From NCBI GenBank assembly GCA_046593925.1, contig JBKJQN010000050.1:1-17212 (forward strand): 17,212 bases of DNA. The letters run 5' to 3'. Shown here one piece after another: positions 16,335 to 17,212 of the stretch (position 1 is the first letter of the stretch; each line of letters begins with the position of its first letter). A program made the translations under genes and the position numbers. Source of the DNA: JAYVYM01 sp046593925 (lineage in GTDB: Bacteria; Actinomycetota; Actinomycetes; Mycobacteriales; SCTD01). The notes below the pieces were generated by a model. That model was not told the DNA's origin. It searched no databases and saw only the letters and a program-made list of their open reading frames with translations.

Positions 16335-17212
16335 GTGCTGCAGCTGAGTGCGCAACCGCTGATCGTCGAGGGTGTGGAGGTGTTCGGGGACCACGCGGAC
16401 GCTTCGCAGTTCTGGTACCTGCCGGCCCCCGTGCAGCTGGCGCAGGGCCCGACCGGCCCGGTCTTCACGCTGGTGCTCTACCAGCCGTCCGCCAGCGACG
16501 CCGGCGTCAAGGGCGGCGGCTTCCTGATGTTCCAGACGGCGCTCCCGCTGGACCCCGACCTGGAGATGCGGATCAAGGCGCGGCTGCCAGGCGGCGGCAC
16601 CACGAAGCTGTCGCCCGTCGTGTTCGACGAGGGCGACGTGCAGTGCGTCGCGCTCAATCTCCAGGGCGGCGGTGGGACGACCGCGACCGTCGACGGCGCC
16701 TTCCGTGCCGTCGAGGCAATCCTCGGGACGTCCGTGCCGTCGCTGTTCGGCGACGACGTCGCCATGTTCAGCCTCACCCTGTCCGAAGACGGTGCGATCC
16801 TGCTCGAGAAGGTCTTCGAGGCCGGCGGCTCGCCGGTCGGCGTCATCTACCGGCTGAAGTTCACCGCACTCCGGCCGGCGCTGCACGTGCACATCACGGC
16901 CGATCTGCACAAGGTCTACACGGAGCTTTCGGCCGGGATCGACGCCCAAGTCTACTGGGTGAAGCTCAGCCTCGACGCCACGATGCAGAAGTTGCAGCAG
17001 GACGGCGTCATCAAGATCGAGGTCATCTCCTTCACCACCGATGCGGACCGCATCCAACAGGAGCAGTTCGCCCTGCAGCTGTTCACCCAGCACATCCTGC
17101 AGACCTGGTTCGAGCCGACGCTGAGCCCGACCGGCGTCGGGGGGGTGAAGCCGCCCGTCGGACAGGTGGGTGGCGGTGGTGGTGCTGCGCCGGTGGGTGG
17201 CGGTGGTGGTGC
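16335..17212 (+). CDS. P6: large family member, truncated by the window edge
   Basis: The GTG at 16335 sits behind AGGAGG, ten bases after the P5 stop; 292 codons are visible and the frame is still open at the edge. The core matches P5 closely: 'GVEVFGDHADASQFWYLPAP' (13-32), 'KGGGFLMFQTALPLDPD' (59-75), 'VPSLFGDDVAMFSLTLSEDG' (134-153) and 'VGVIYRLKFTALRPALHVHI' (168-187). A predicted helical region (about 195-262, 'VYTELSAGIDAQVYWVKLSL' onward) follows. Where P5 continues into its hinge and beta repeats, P6 enters 'GVGGVKPPVGQVGGGGGAAP', the start of a Gly-rich tandem repeat. The Gly-rich part may be a flexible spacer before a hinge and C-terminal domain outside the window. No signal peptide is seen. 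Function is unknown. Confidence 0.88.
   Translation, partial: MLQLSAQPLIVEGVEVFGDHADASQFWYLPAPVQLAQGPTGPVFTLVLYQPSASDAGVKGGGFLMFQTALPLDPDLEMRIKARLPGGGTTKLSPVVFDEGDVQCVALNLQGGGGTTATVDGAFRAVEAILGTSVPSLFGDDVAMFSLTLSEDGAILLEKVFEAGGSPVGVIYRLKFTALRPALHVHITADLHKVYTELSAGIDAQVYWVKLSLDATMQKLQQDGVIKIEVISFTTDADRIQQEQFALQLFTQHILQTWFEPTLSPTGVGGVKPPVGQVGGGGGAAPVGGGGG
17166..17212 (+). repeat. 27-base tandem repeat encoding VGGGGGAAP, cut by the window edge
   Basis: The first 27-base unit occupies 17166-17192 and the second, beginning at 17193, is identical for all 20 visible bases. The unit is in codon phase and encodes VGGGGGAAP. Exact identity suggests recent expansion; more copies may follow outside the window. 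Confidence 0.8.

Overview
The window is very GC-rich, with strong G/C third-position bias, GTG starts alternating with ATG, and GGAGG- or GGGGGG-type ribosome binding sites. This points to an actinobacterium (Actinomycetota); the genus cannot be fixed from the sequence. No RNA gene or CRISPR array was seen.

Region 1 (1-3112) is mobile-element debris. An intact IS1380-family transposase (36-1397, +) is followed by a stretch with no gene (about 1398-1790). Next comes a second, different IS1380-family transposase on the minus strand (about 1791-2896), broken by at least three frameshifts and missing its C-terminus. This marks a boundary or insertion hot spot beside the unusual locus.

Region 2 (3113-5064) is a two-gene, translationally coupled (ATGA overlap) plus-strand unit. 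It encodes a membrane-anchored protein with three extracellular PASTA domains and no kinase domain, followed by an unrecognised 218-residue protein.

Region 3 (5091-17212, running off the right edge) is the notable part: six large genes encoding proteins that appear, from reading the translations, to be divergent paralogues of one family I do not recognise. They are called P1-P6 in coordinate order. P3, P2 and P1 are read leftward and P4, P5 and P6 rightward from a shared 217-bp divergent intergenic region. That region holds a perfect 12-bp inverted repeat with a 7-nt spacer, overlapping a TTGACA-containing promoter candidate for the leftward operon. Each protein has a core domain whose signatures are '(V/L)YGDxxDPxxFYxxP' near the start and 'PxLxGxxxxxFxxxLxxxG' about 120-150 residues later. 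In P2-P5 a 'DLxxPxF' hinge and a run of beta-sandwich-like repeats of roughly 90-100 residues follow, several marked by '(I/V)D(W/F)xxVxx(I/V)xVx(I/L)xY'. P1 carries the core in its middle and a repeat-like segment at its end. P6 turns into a Gly-rich tandem repeat at the window edge. None of the six has an evident signal peptide or membrane segment. The convergent PASTA pair may be functionally linked to them, but proximity is the only evidence. The likeliest role is a multi-subunit, beta-rich assembly; this is inference, and no enzyme motif is visible.
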